Positions 9,228-18,259 of a DNA stretch of 64,000 nt are shown one piece after another (position 1 is the first letter of the stretch; every line of letters starts with the position of its first letter). The DNA comes from Gilliamella sp. wkB108 (GTDB lineage Bacteria; Pseudomonadota; Gammaproteobacteria; Enterobacterales; Orbaceae), in contig NZ_LZGM01000015.1 of NCBI RefSeq assembly GCF_001690195.1, forward strand, positions 100,453-164,452, written 5' to 3'. The notes beneath the pieces are model-generated. The model did no database searches and was not told where the DNA came from. It worked only from the letters and a program-made list of their open reading frames with translations. Position numbers and translations under genes: made by a program.

Positions 9228-9647
9228 ATGAGCAGACGTTCGCGTTATTCGACAAAATCCGAAATCAATATTGTTCCATTGCTGGACGTATTATTGGTTC
9301 TGGTGCTTATTTTTATGGCTACAGCTCCAATCATTAGTCAAAGTGTTGAAGTTGATTTGCCTGAGGCATCTGAATCAAAAACGGTTTCTTCTTCTGATAA
9401 TAAACCGATAATTGTTGAAGTGTCAGGTATCGGAGTATATACGCTTATAATCAATAATGAGCGTCAATCAAACTTACCTGCGGAACAAATTGTTGCTGAA
9501 GTTAAACAACAAATGTCACTTAATGATAAAGCTGTTTTTTTAATTGGTGGAGCTAAAGACGTTCCTTATGAAGAAATTATTAAGGCGTTAAACTTATTAC
9601 AATCAGCAGGTGTTAAATCTGTAGGATTGATGACTCAACCAATCTAA
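9228..9647 (+). CDS. tolR: Tol-Pal system protein TolR
   Basis: A 139-residue ExbD/TolR-family protein with one N-terminal membrane segment. SEINIVPLLDVLLVLVLIFM includes the conserved aspartate needed for proton use. The periplasmic part ends GVKSVGLMTQPI. It starts 2 bp after tolQ. A decayed second copy of its 3' half lies at 11142-11397, before the second tolA. Confidence 0.96.
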   Translation: MSRRSRYSTKSEINIVPLLDVLLVLVLIFMATAPIISQSVEVDLPEASESKTVSSSDNKPIIVEVSGIGVYTLIINNERQSNLPAEQIVAEVKQQMSLNDKAVFLIGGAKDVPYEEIIKALNLLQSAGVKSVGLMTQPI

Positions 9648-9670
9648 TTAAACATAACGAAACATTTAAA

Positions 9671-10960
9671 ATGCCAGCGATGTCAGATAAGTTAAACTCA
9701 AAATTAAGTCTATCTTTGATAATATCCATTATTTTGCATGGAGCATTGATTATCTTTCTAGGCTATAAAGTTATACAAGATAATGATCTTAATTATGGTA
9801 GTATCAATGGTCAATCGGTAGATGCTATTATGGTTGATCCATCGGTAATGACAGAGCAATATCAAAGACAATTAAAAAGTCAGCAAAGGCAACAACAAGT
9901 CGATCAGCAACGGCAGCAACAATTAGAAAAACAAGCTAAAGAGTTGCAAGAAAAGCAATTAGCTGAACAACAACGCCTTAAAGATATAGAAAAAGAGCGG
10001 ATCAAAGCTGAAAAAGAAGCAGCAGAAAAGGCCGCAAAAGAAGAAGTGGAAAGAGCTGCTAAAGAAAAAGAGATAGCAGAAAGGGCGGCTAAAGAAGCAG
10101 CAGAAAAAGTAGCGCAAGAAAAAGCGGCTAAAGAAGCAGCAGAAAAAGTAGCGCAAGAAAAAGCGGCTAAAGAAGCAGCAGAAAAAGCAGCGCAAGAAAA
10201 AGCAGCTAAAGAAGCAGCAGAAAAAGCAGCGCAAGAAAAAGCGGCTAAAGAAGCAGCAGAAAAGGCAGCGCAAGAAAAAGCGGCAAAAGAAGCAGCAGAA
10301 AAAGCAGCGCAAGAAAAAGCGGCAAAAGAAGCAGCTGAAAAGGCAGCAAAAGAAAAAGCAGCAAAAGAAGCAGCAGAAAAGGCAGCAAAAGAAAAAGCGG
10401 CAAAAGAAGCAGCAGAAAAGGCAGCGCAAGAAAAAGCGGCAAAAGAAGCAGCTGAAAAGGCAGCGCAAGAAAAAGCGGCAAAAGAAGCAGCAGAAAAGGC
10501 AGCAAAAGAAAAAGCGGCAAAAGAAGCCGCCGATAAAGCAGCAAAAGAAAAAGCCGCAAAAGAGGCAGCAGAAAAGGCAGCAAAAGAAAAAGCCGCAAAG
10601 GACAACGAACTTAATGATATTTTAGGTGGACTTACTTCAGGTACACCAAGTGTCGCTACAGGCTCTACCCCATCTCGCAAAGGTGTATCAGATGGAGAGT
10701 TAGATAAATATAAATCATTGGTACAAACTGCGATAAGTAATAAATTTATTAATCCAAATAAACTTTATAGTGGTCGACACTGTGTACTGCAAATTCAAAT
10801 AGCAACCGATGGCTTTTTAATCGATGTTAAATCTCAAGGCGGTGATGAAGCTTTATGTCGAGAGGCTATTTCAGCAACAAGGGCAGCGGTAATACCTAAA
10901 CCATCAAGTTCGCTTTATGAGCAAGTTAAAACGATGTTTATCGATTTCCAGCCAAAATAG
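9671..10960 (+). CDS. tolA: Tol-Pal system protein TolA, long copy
   Basis: A 429-residue TolA. Residues about 14-33 form the membrane anchor (LSLIISIILHGALIIFLGYK) and keep the serine and histidine of the SxxLH pattern that contacts TolQ/TolR in E. coli. Residues about 60-310 are a charged alanine/lysine/glutamate helix, mostly 13 near-perfect 13-residue repeats. The C-terminal domain (about 335-429) includes LYSGRHCVLQIQIATDGFLI and pairs two cysteines, as expected of TolA domain III, which binds Pal, TolB and colicins. The gene is followed not by tolB-pal but by a second tolA. Confidence 0.95.
   Translation: MPAMSDKLNSKLSLSLIISIILHGALIIFLGYKVIQDNDLNYGSINGQSVDAIMVDPSVMTEQYQRQLKSQQRQQQVDQQRQQQLEKQAKELQEKQLAEQQRLKDIEKERIKAEKEAAEKAAKEEVERAAKEKEIAERAAKEAAEKVAQEKAAKEAAEKVAQEKAAKEAAEKAAQEKAAKEAAEKAAQEKAAKEAAEKAAQEKAAKEAAEKAAQEKAAKEAAEKAAKEKAAKEAAEKAAKEKAAKEAAEKAAQEKAAKEAAEKAAQEKAAKEAAEKAAKEKAAKEAADKAAKEKAAKEAAEKAAKEKAAKDNELNDILGGLTSGTPSVATGSTPSRKGVSDGELDKYKSLVQTAISNKFINPNKLYSGRHCVLQIQIATDGFLIDVKSQGGDEALCREAISATRAAVIPKPSSSLYEQVKTMFIDFQPK
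10085..10591 (+). repeat. 13 tandem 39-bp repeats in the tolA linker
   Basis: Thirteen in-frame copies of the 13-residue unit AAKEAAEKAAQEK. Variants are V for A at position 9 (copies 1-2), K for Q at position 11 (copies 7, 8, 11-13) and one D for E (copy 12). The spread of variants suggests repeated unequal exchange. Long reverse-strand frames over this block are repeat shadows. Confidence 0.95.
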
Positions 10961-11040
10961 TTTCATTTTCTCCTTTTATACTCAAACATCATGTTAACCT
11001 GAAAGATTTTAACAGTTGAAACATCTTAGCATCTTTTGAC

Positions 11041-11148
11041 CACTCTATTGAAAACAGATTAATTGTCCCAATATATCCAACCTAACTAAAGTTATTTAAG
11101 CAATCTTGGGATCAGAATATGACAACAATTGACAATTTTATAGAATAA
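11041..11148 (+). pseudogene. Duplicated hslV promoter and first codons (remnant)
   Basis: This stretch mirrors the region just upstream of hslV (12261-12360). TTGAAA (11048-11053), 13 bases, then CCCAATATA (11067-11075) matches the hslV heat-shock-type promoter. AAAGTTATTTAAG and CAGAATATGACAACAATTG follow as they do before hslV. The hslV frame here runs only MTTIDNFIE before a stop. The remnant marks the right end of a tandemly duplicated tolR-tolA-hslV segment. Confidence 0.85.
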
Positions 11149-11397
11149 ACCAATAATTATTTGAGTGTCAGGTTTTAGAATATATGCGATAATTATCAAT
11201 CAAGTTCGCCAATTAGACTTACCTGCACAACAACTTATTGTCGAAGTTTGTGACATAGTCTACTGACTAAAAAATACGGTTTTTATTAGTGTAGCTAATA
11301 TGTTCCTTGTAAAGGAAGAGATTATCAAGGCGTTAAACTTTTTCCAACCTACAGGTATAGTATTAAATCTGTTGGATTAATAATTCATTCAATTTAA
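11142..11397 (+). pseudogene. Decayed copy of the tolR 3' half
   Basis: It aligns with tolR from about 9397 to its stop. AATAAACC, GTGTCAGG, ACTTACCTGC, GAAGTT, AAGGCGTTAAACTT and the run toward the stop recur in order, but indels and stops break the frame. It ends just before the conserved spacer TAACGAAACATT that precedes both tolA genes. It is a pseudogene with no translatable TolR product. Confidence 0.88.
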
Positions 11398-11421
11398 ATA
11401 AATGTAACGAAACATTAAAAA

Positions 11422-12180
11422 ATGCTAGCAATGTCTGATAAGTTAAATTTAAAAACGAAATTAAAATTAAGTCTACCTATGATAATTTCCATTACTTTGC
11501 ATGGATTATTAATTATTTTGTTAGGCTATAAACTTATGCAAGACAGTGAGCTGAATTATGGTGATATCAATGGGCAGTCGATTGATGCCATTATGATCGA
11601 TACATCAGCTATGAAAGGGATTCAGCCAACAGAAGAGCCGCCAAAAGAGCAACCAACCGAGCAGCCAATACAACAACCCCTTAAAGATTTGGAAGAAGAT
11701 CTAACTAAAATTACTGAAATACAAAAACAAGAAGAAGCGAAAAAAGAGTTACAGCGACAAGAAGAAGCTAAAAAGAAAGAAGAGGCCAAAAAAGCTAAAA
11801 AAGCCGAAGAGCTCAAAAAGCAGAAACAAGTTGATAAAATTTTGGGTGGACTAACTTCAGGCACTCCAAATACTTCTTCTGGATCGTCGGCTTCTCGTAA
11901 GGGCGTATCAAATGGTGAGTTAGGTAAATATAACACTTTGGTAAAAAATGCTATAAGTAACAAATTTAGTAATCCAAATAAGCTTTATAGTGGTCGCCAT
12001 TGTGTGCTAGAGATTCAAATAGCTTCAGACGGATTTTTAATCGACGTCAAATCTAAAGGTGGAGATGAAGCACTCTGTCGTGAAGCAATTTCTGCGACTA
12101 AAGCGACGGTAATACCTAAACCATCAAGTTCCATTTATGATGAAGTTAAAACGATGATTATTGATTTTCAACCGAAATAA
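11422..12180 (+). CDS. tolA: Second TolA paralogue, short linker
   Basis: A 252-residue TolA-like protein. The anchor LSLPMIISITLHGLLIILLG keeps the SxxLH pattern. NYGDINGQSIDAIMIDTSAM matches the long copy. The linker is only about 80 residues, proline/glutamate then lysine rich, with no 13-residue repeats. The C-terminal domain is nearly the same as in the long TolA (SGRHCVLEIQIASDGFLIDV), including both cysteines. It arose with the long copy by tandem duplication and looks intact. The only obvious promoter close upstream is the duplicated hslV-type promoter at 11048-11075, so it may be heat-inducible; read-through from tolQRA is also possible. Confidence 0.9.
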   Translation: MLAMSDKLNLKTKLKLSLPMIISITLHGLLIILLGYKLMQDSELNYGDINGQSIDAIMIDTSAMKGIQPTEEPPKEQPTEQPIQQPLKDLEEDLTKITEIQKQEEAKKELQRQEEAKKKEEAKKAKKAEELKKQKQVDKILGGLTSGTPNTSSGSSASRKGVSNGELGKYNTLVKNAISNKFSNPNKLYSGRHCVLEIQIASDGFLIDVKSKGGDEALCREAISATKATVIPKPSSSIYDEVKTMIIDFQPK

Positions 12181-12267
12181 TATTATTACATCTTTTTTTA
12201 ACAGCAAACTTCATACCAGTCAGCTAGTTTAATCGTTACAAATCTTCAACATCTTTCGATAAAGATG

Positions 12268-12295
12268 TTGAAAACTGATTAATCATCCCAATATT
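12268..12295 (+). promoter_or_regulatory. Heat-shock (sigma-32 type) promoter of hslVU
   Basis: GTTGAAA, 13 bases, then CCCAATATT fits the sigma-32 consensus CTTGAAA-N11-16-CCCCATnT. It lies 50 bp upstream of hslV. A perfect 10-bp hairpin (CAACATCTTT, loop CGAT, AAAGATGTTG) overlaps the -35 element at 12248-12271. Confidence 0.65.
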
Positions 12296-12345
12296 AGATC
12301 TATTCATTCTAAGTAAAGTTATTTAAGTAAGAGAAGGAGCAGAAT

Positions 12346-12873
12346 ATGACAACAATTGTCAGTGTCCGTCGTGAAGGGCAAGTCGTTATTGGTGGTGACG
12401 GACAAGTTACCTTAGGTGAACGCATTATAATGAAAGGTAATGCTCGTAAAGTCCGTCGTTTATACAATAATAAAGTTATTGCAGGATTTGCCGGTGGTAC
12501 TGCTGATGCTTTTACACTTTTTGAACTGTTTGAACGCAAACTGGAAATGCATCAAGGTCATTTGACTAAATCAGCAGTCGAATTAGCAAAAGATTGGCGT
12601 ACTGATAGAATGTTACGAAAATTAGAAGCATTATTAGCCGTAGCTGATGAAAGTGCTTCACTGATTATTACAGGTACAGGTGATGTTATTCAGCCAGAAG
12701 ATGATTTAATTGCGATAGGTTCCGGTGGTCCTTATGCGCAAGCTGCTGCCCGAGCATTACTTGACAATACATCACTATCTGCACATGATATTGTGCAAAA
12801 ATCATTATCGATTGCCGGTGATATTTGCGTATACACCAATAATTTCCAAACAATCGAAGAACTCAATTATTAA
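12346..12873 (+). CDS. hslV: ATP-dependent protease subunit HslV
   Basis: A 175-residue proteasome-like peptidase. After Met removal the N-terminal Thr ([20 protein letters not shown]) is the nucleophile. [20 protein letters not shown] and [18 protein letters not shown] are conserved. HslV forms a double hexamer capped by HslU and degrades regulators and misfolded proteins during heat stress. A GAGAAGGAG ribosome binding site precedes the ATG, hslU follows after 26 bp, and a heat-shock-type promoter lies upstream. A fragment of its 5' end is duplicated at 11119. Confidence 0.97.
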   Translation: MTTIVSVRREGQVVIGGDGQVTLGERIIMKGNARKVRRLYNNKVIAGFAGGTADAFTLFELFERKLEMHQGHLTKSAVELAKDWRTDRMLRKLEALLAVADESASLIITGTGDVIQPEDDLIAIGSGGPYAQAAARALLDNTSLSAHDIVQKSLSIAGDICVYTNNFQTIEELNY

Positions 12874-12899
12874 TTAATCCGATTTAAGAGAATACTATT

Positions 12900-14228
12900 A
12901 TGTCTGAAATGACTCCTCGCGAAATTGTAAGCGAACTAAACCAACATATTATTGGGCAAGACAAAGCCAAACGTTCCGTCGCGATTGCTCTGCGTAATCG
13001 CTGGCGCCGTATGCAACTTGATGAAGCATTGCGTCATGAAGTTACACCAAAAAATATACTTATGATTGGTCCAACAGGGGTTGGTAAAACTGAAATAGCA
13101 AGACGATTAGCTAAATTAGCACATGCGCCATTTATTAAAGTTGAAGCAACAAAATTTACCGAAGTTGGTTATGTCGGTAAAGAGGTGGACTCCATTATTC
13201 GCGATCTGACTGATTCAGCGGTAAAAATGATTCGACAAGAAGCGATTGAAAAAAATCGTAATCGAGCTGAAGAGTTGGCAGAAGATCGTATTTTAGATGT
13301 ACTTGTGCCACCAGCTAAAGATGGTTGGGGACAAGTTGAAAGTAATTCCGACTCGACAGCTAGACAAGCATTTCGAAAAAAATTGCGTGAAGGCGAACTT
13401 GATGAAAAAGAGATCGAAATAGAAATAGCCGGAGTTAATATAGGTGTTGAGATTATGGCGCCTCCGGGTATGGAAGAGATGACAAACCAATTACAATCTA
13501 TGTTTCAGAATCTAGGTGGACAGAAAACTAAACCACGCAAGATGAAGATTAAAGATGCTTTCAAACAGCTAATTGAAGAGGAAGCGGCTAAACTTGTTAA
13601 TCCAGAAGAACTCAAACATGAAGCGATAGAAGCTGTTGAACAAAATGGAATTGTATTTATTGATGAGATCGACAAAGTTTGTAAGCGTGGTAATTCATCA
13701 GGTCCAGATGTTTCTCGTGAAGGCGTGCAACGCGATTTACTGCCTCTGGTTGAAGGTTGTACAGTTTCAACTAAACATGGCGCAGTAAAAACAGATCATA
13801 TTTTATTTATTGCATCAGGAGCTTTCCAAACGGCAAGTCCATCGGATCTAATCCCTGAACTACAAGGCCGTTTACCAATTCGCGTTGAACTGCAAGCTTT
13901 AACAAGTGAAGATTTTGAGCGTATTTTAACAGAGCCTAACGCTTCACTTACAGTACAATATAAAGCGCTTATGGCGACCGAAGGAGTAAATATTGAGTTT
14001 ACTCAAGATGGTATTCGTAAAATTGCTGAGTCAGCGTGGCAAGTTAATGAACAAAATGAAAATATTGGTGCGCGTAGATTACATACAGTGTTAGAACGTT
14101 TAATGGAAGATGTATCATTTGAAGCCAGCGAACTTGGTGGACAAACCATAACCATTGATGCTAAATATGTTGGTGATCACTTAGATAAATTAGTGGCAGA
14201 TGAAGATCTAAGCAAATTTATTTTATAA
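12900..14228 (+). CDS. hslU: ATP-dependent protease ATPase subunit HslU
   Basis: A 442-residue AAA+ unfoldase that feeds substrates to HslV. The Walker A is [16 protein letters not shown] (about residues 57-72) and the Walker B is [10 protein letters not shown] (about 250). The pore motif region is [16 protein letters not shown], the I-domain lies between about 110 and 240, and sensor residues are in [17 protein letters not shown]. The C terminus DLSKFIL is the tail that inserts into HslV. A strong terminator follows. Length matches E. coli HslU (443). Confidence 0.97.
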   Translation: MSEMTPREIVSELNQHIIGQDKAKRSVAIALRNRWRRMQLDEALRHEVTPKNILMIGPTGVGKTEIARRLAKLAHAPFIKVEATKFTEVGYVGKEVDSIIRDLTDSAVKMIRQEAIEKNRNRAEELAEDRILDVLVPPAKDGWGQVESNSDSTARQAFRKKLREGELDEKEIEIEIAGVNIGVEIMAPPGMEEMTNQLQSMFQNLGGQKTKPRKMKIKDAFKQLIEEEAAKLVNPEELKHEAIEAVEQNGIVFIDEIDKVCKRGNSSGPDVSREGVQRDLLPLVEGCTVSTKHGAVKTDHILFIASGAFQTASPSDLIPELQGRLPIRVELQALTSEDFERILTEPNASLTVQYKALMATEGVNIEFTQDGIRKIAESAWQVNEQNENIGARRLHTVLERLMEDVSFEASELGGQTITIDAKYVGDHLDKLVADEDLSKFIL

Positions 14229-14253
14229 TGGATTAAGTCAATCTAAACTAATT

Positions 14254-14283
14254 AAAAAGGTGAGTATAACTCACCTTTTTTTT
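14254..14283 (+). terminator. Terminator of hslVU
   Basis: Stem AAAAAGGTGAG / CTCACCTTTTT with loop TATAA, followed by more T residues; 25 bp after the hslU stop. Confidence 0.9.
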
Positions 14284-14400
14284 GACTCTTTTAATGATAG
14301 CAGCCATTTTTAAAGACTACCATTCACTTAATAATTTGATTACTAACAGAGAATTGATTACTTATTAATAACCATTTTATTATTAATATATAGTAAAAGC

Positions 14401-16290
14401 TTATCTTTTTAATATTTCACCCAAAATTTTGGCTGCTTTTTGTTTATTTTTTGATTTTTTTGAATCATCATTAGGATCCTGATTTTCAAGCTTATTACGT
14501 AAGTTATCTAAACTTTGTTGCCATTTATCATTAAATAAATCTTTAATTATTTTACCGAGATCGATTTGATAGTGCAGATTAGCAAATTTCCCATAAATAT
14601 GTAATGGAATAACTAATTGTTGGAGTTTAGCAATGGTTTCATTTTTACCATTCCAACCACCTAACATTTTGACATTTAAATTAACATCTAAATCTCGCTC
14701 AATCATACCGACTTTTCCCGAACTTTCTACTACTTCAAGCAAAGGCGACGTAGCGGTTAAAGAGGTTAAGTCCAGATCCCCTTTATTTAAACTCGCATTG
14801 GCTTCGATTTTTTGAAATTCGGTATATCGTTTTTGACTGTCTGGTGTTGAAATATCTTTGGTATACTTAGATGCCGCTTCTTCGATAATACTAGGAATAT
14901 TAATATTATCTAATCTAGCGTTAGTGATTGTTATAGCAAGATTACCTTGTAAACTTTCTAATAACTTAGATGCTGTTATGGTATTAACTTCGACATTACC
15001 ACTGGCATTAAATAAGCCTTCAAGATCCTTAGAAACTTCAATTTCACTAAAAAAGGTGTTTAAATCAACATCATTAATTTTAGTGTTGAGTTTTATTAAG
15101 GCATTTTTTTGCTTACCATTAGCTGAACCAGTAGTGGTAATATGTCCTTTAGCCAAGTCAAAACTAATATCTTTAAATGTTGCGATACCTTCATCATTAA
15201 CAATATCAGCATGAATGTTGTTTAATACGATTTTGTTAGCAACTAATTCTTTAATATTTAACTTAGTTTTGGCATTAAAACCATTTAAAAAACTCAATTC
15301 GTTACTTGTTTTAGCAACCGGTGATACTGCAGGTGTTGTTTGTTGAATGGTGACATTTTCACTCGATTTTTCTTTACTTGTGATAAATGGTGTAAAATCC
15401 ACTTTATCTGACTTGAGTTCTAATTCAGCATAAGGTTTTTTATCGAGTTTTAGATTGATATTACCAGTAAAGGTATTATCGTTTACAGAAAATTTCACAT
15501 TCTGGCTTTTTAACACTTGTGGATTTTGTTGATAATCAAATACACCATTCATACTTCCTTGTAATTCGCCAGTCGGTACAGTAATGCCTTTATAAGTGTA
15601 ATTAAATTTATTTAATGCAATTTTCACCTTTTCCGGATATTGAGTTAAATCAATATCAGCATTTGCTAAATAAGATAGATCTTGTTGATTACGATCAATA
15701 TTTCCTTTCAAATCAACAGAAACTTTTTGATTATCATCTTGTTCAACAGTTAAATTGAGGTTTCGAAAATTGATAATATCTTCATTATGTTGTAGGACAA
15801 TGGTACTGTCAGCAACCTCTAATTTGTTTAAAGTAAAAGTCCAATTTGAGGAGCTTTTTCGATCTTTTGGTTTGGGGAGTTGATTCGAGTTAATGTTTGC
15901 TGAATTTTCCTCTTTATTTTTACTAATTTGACCTTTACTTTCGTCAGTAATATTAATCACCGCCGATTTAACTAAGATATTTTTAACGGCTAGTTTTTTG
16001 GAAAATAGCGGAAATAACTCTACATCAAGACGCATGTTATCAGCGAGCAAAATTGGTTTTTGCGCGCCGGTATCATAAAGTTTGACTGAATCAGTTAATA
16101 TACTTATTTGTGGCCAAATATGCCAACGAAGATCACCTTCAATCGTTAATTCATAACCTGTTTTATCTTTGACTGTATCGGAGATAAATCCTCGAAAGTT
16201 ATTTGGATCTACAAACACAATAAGTGAAACAATACCTATTGCGATGATCAAGATGAAGATAAAAAGGGTAACCAATATTTTTTTTATCAT
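14401..16290 (-). CDS. asmA: AsmA family outer membrane biogenesis protein
   Basis: A 629-residue protein with one N-terminal membrane segment (IKKILVTLFIFILIIAIGIV) and a long periplasmic part. IEGDLRWHIWPQISILTDSV is the typical AsmA N-terminal motif and the C-terminal half resembles the AsmA_2 region (GNVEVNTITASKLLESLQGN). AsmA-like proteins are elongated envelope proteins related to bridge-like lipid carriers. The lysine-rich C terminus is probably disordered. It lies 35 bp downstream of dcd on the same strand, the same pairing as in E. coli. Confidence 0.9.
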   Translation of the reverse strand: MIKKILVTLFIFILIIAIGIVSLIVFVDPNNFRGFISDTVKDKTGYELTIEGDLRWHIWPQISILTDSVKLYDTGAQKPILLADNMRLDVELFPLFSKKLAVKNILVKSAVINITDESKGQISKNKEENSANINSNQLPKPKDRKSSSNWTFTLNKLEVADSTIVLQHNEDIINFRNLNLTVEQDDNQKVSVDLKGNIDRNQQDLSYLANADIDLTQYPEKVKIALNKFNYTYKGITVPTGELQGSMNGVFDYQQNPQVLKSQNVKFSVNDNTFTGNINLKLDKKPYAELELKSDKVDFTPFITSKEKSSENVTIQQTTPAVSPVAKTSNELSFLNGFNAKTKLNIKELVANKIVLNNIHADIVNDEGIATFKDISFDLAKGHITTTGSANGKQKNALIKLNTKINDVDLNTFFSEIEVSKDLEGLFNASGNVEVNTITASKLLESLQGNLAITITNARLDNINIPSIIEEAASKYTKDISTPDSQKRYTEFQKIEANASLNKGDLDLTSLTATSPLLEVVESSGKVGMIERDLDVNLNVKMLGGWNGKNETIAKLQQLVIPLHIYGKFANLHYQIDLGKIIKDLFNDKWQQSLDNLRNKLENQDPNDDSKKSKNKQKAAKILGEILKR

Positions 16291-16325
16291 ATTAACGTTC
16301 CTTTAGTATAAGGTTATGAACTGAA

Positions 16326-16907
16326 TTAGTCTTTATCAATACGACTGGCAACTGCGCCTTGTTGGTCTTTATATTTAGCATCCTGACGACGGTTATAAGG
16401 TCTTGCCGCAGGACCAGTTAGGATTTCAAAACTTAATGCTCCAATTGTCATTCCGGGTCGGAGAGCTAATGGAATTTTCCCCGAATTGTAAAATTCCAAT
16501 ACAATTTGACCTTGCCAGCCCGGATCAATACGATGTGCTGTCACATGAACCATAAGACCTAGTCTGGCTAATGAAGAACGTCCGTCTAACCAACCAACTA
16601 AATCATCTGGAATGGTAACCGACTCTAGGGTTACCGCTAACGCTAATTCACCAGGATGAAGATAAAAAGCCTCTCCGTCAGGGAGTATTATTTCATCACT
16701 CATAACGCGTTCTAAGACTGCTGACACTTCTTCTTTGGGACCACTTAAGTCTATATAGGGAGTTGTATGCTCTTGAAAAGTACGAAAGCGGTTACCTAAC
16801 CGGACATCAACGGTAGCACCATTAATACAACTTGATGTAGGTTGAGGGGTTATTTTTAATTTACCATTTAGTAAATACGCTTCAATATCTCGATCACACA
16901 GTCTCAT
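16326..16907 (-). CDS. dcd: dCTP deaminase
   Basis: A 193-residue enzyme converting dCTP to dUTP and ammonia, the main route to dTTP precursors in enterobacteria. [19 protein letters not shown] is the family start. [20 protein letters not shown] and [20 protein letters not shown] contain the conserved catalytic Ser-Arg and Glu residues. Length equals the E. coli enzyme. It sits upstream of asmA. Confidence 0.97.
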   Translation of the reverse strand: MRLCDRDIEAYLLNGKLKITPQPTSSCINGATVDVRLGNRFRTFQEHTTPYIDLSGPKEEVSAVLERVMSDEIILPDGEAFYLHPGELALAVTLESVTIPDDLVGWLDGRSSLARLGLMVHVTAHRIDPGWQGQIVLEFYNSGKIPLALRPGMTIGALSFEILTGPAARPYNRRQDAKYKDQQGAVASRIDKD

Positions 16908-16975
16908 GAATTATCCTTAAATCGGTTTATTGCTTTATTTTAGCAGGTTCTATCAGTGGCGTCGATGATGTTGGT

Positions 16976-18064
16976 TTAAGGTTTAATCACCCACGCACGA
17001 CCATAGTGGTTATAATAGCCAGCTAATTTACCTGGTTTATCACCAACTCCAAGATAGAGGTCAAAATGTTGACCTTTAACCGCTCCACCCACATCAAGCG
17101 CAACCATCAAACGGTTTTCTCGTTTACCACGATATTTGCCATCATTATCCAAAATAGGTACATCAACTAACACTACAGAGCCAATTGGTAGCAATGATCT
17201 ATCTGCCGCGATTGAAGCATTTGCAACTAAAGGTACCGCAGCAGCACCTCTTACTTCAGCATTATGCTGAGGTTTAAAAAAGACAAAGGAACGATTCTTG
17301 ATCAGCAGCTCTTTGATTTGACGTTCATTTTTATTTTTAGCCCAATTTCTAATTGACTGTATCGACATATTTTCTTTGTTGATATCACCTTGCTCAACCA
17401 GTAATCGTCCGATACTGGAATAGCTATGCCCATTTTTACCCCCATAGCTAAAGAATACTAAAGATGAACCATCTTCAAAATCAACATAAGCACTACCTTG
17501 TATTTCCATGAAGAAATTATCAATTAAGGATCTAGTATAGGCGATTTCCAGATCTTTATTCATTAATGCACCATTATAAATCTGTTCACGGGTAGGGAGT
17601 TGTCCTTTAGCGTTTTTTGGCATTTTATAAATTGGATATTTATATTCTCCAGTAGGATTTTTTCTTGCCTTGATTATTGGTGTGTAATAACCCGTTAGAT
17701 GAACATTACCAAAGCCATCTTTACCTGCCATTTCATAGCTGTTTAATCCTACTTTATGAAATTCATTTGCACCCAAAGCGCGATTAATCCATGCATCAAT
17801 TGCTTTATAGATATGTTCATTTTTACGATATAACGCAGGGGAGGCGGATTTAATCTTTGCTACTTGGATAATATAATCAGAAATGTTCACAGGGGCTTCT
17901 AATAAGGGATGTTTGACTGTCAATGAATGCTTAAGTCGCCCATCTTTATATTGTTGGCTTTGTTGAATGTTTTTTTTAGCACGGTTTTGACAACCGGTTA
18001 ATAATAATAGCGTCACTAATATAGTGACAATATAAAAACGATAAACGTGGTGATTTTCTTTCAT
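16976..18064 (-). CDS. mltA: Membrane-bound lytic murein transglycosylase A
   Basis: A 362-residue lipoprotein. The signal peptide ends LLLLTGC, with the lipidated Cys at about residue 25. LTGYYTPIIKARKNPTGEYK and the C-terminal 3D domain (MVALDVGGAVKGQHFDLYLG) carry the catalytic aspartate region of MltA. GKLAGYYNHYGRAWVIKP matches the E. coli C terminus. MltA cleaves the glycan strand of peptidoglycan, producing 1,6-anhydromuropeptides, and is anchored in the outer membrane. It is a single gene, divergent from cycA. Confidence 0.95.
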   Translation of the reverse strand: MKENHHVYRFYIVTILVTLLLLTGCQNRAKKNIQQSQQYKDGRLKHSLTVKHPLLEAPVNISDYIIQVAKIKSASPALYRKNEHIYKAIDAWINRALGANEFHKVGLNSYEMAGKDGFGNVHLTGYYTPIIKARKNPTGEYKYPIYKMPKNAKGQLPTREQIYNGALMNKDLEIAYTRSLIDNFFMEIQGSAYVDFEDGSSLVFFSYGGKNGHSYSSIGRLLVEQGDINKENMSIQSIRNWAKNKNERQIKELLIKNRSFVFFKPQHNAEVRGAAAVPLVANASIAADRSLLPIGSVVLVDVPILDNDGKYRGKRENRLMVALDVGGAVKGQHFDLYLGVGDKPGKLAGYYNHYGRAWVIKP

Positions 18065-18259
18065 CTTAGTATGTAATTAAAATAGATAATAAATATAGTC
18101 TGTTATGCTACACAATTCTATTATAAGAAACTACCAATAATTATTATAAAGCTATAAAAAGTTTTCATAGAGATTCAGCTTGCGATTTGACGTTATACTA
18201 TTTATAGTCCTATATTCCCAATAAAATCGTAAAATGTTAAATGAAAGGTAATAATAGCA

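Noticed and set aside
9904..10680. Three long reverse-strand frames opposite tolA (up to 258 residues)
   Set aside because: They are Ser/Ala/Phe, Cys/Phe or Leu repeats produced by the 39-bp repeats of tolA in other frames; no ribosome binding sites and no homology.
11422..12180. Second TolA read as a TonB homologue
   Set aside because: The C-terminal domain is nearly identical to the neighbouring TolA, and no TonB signature is present.
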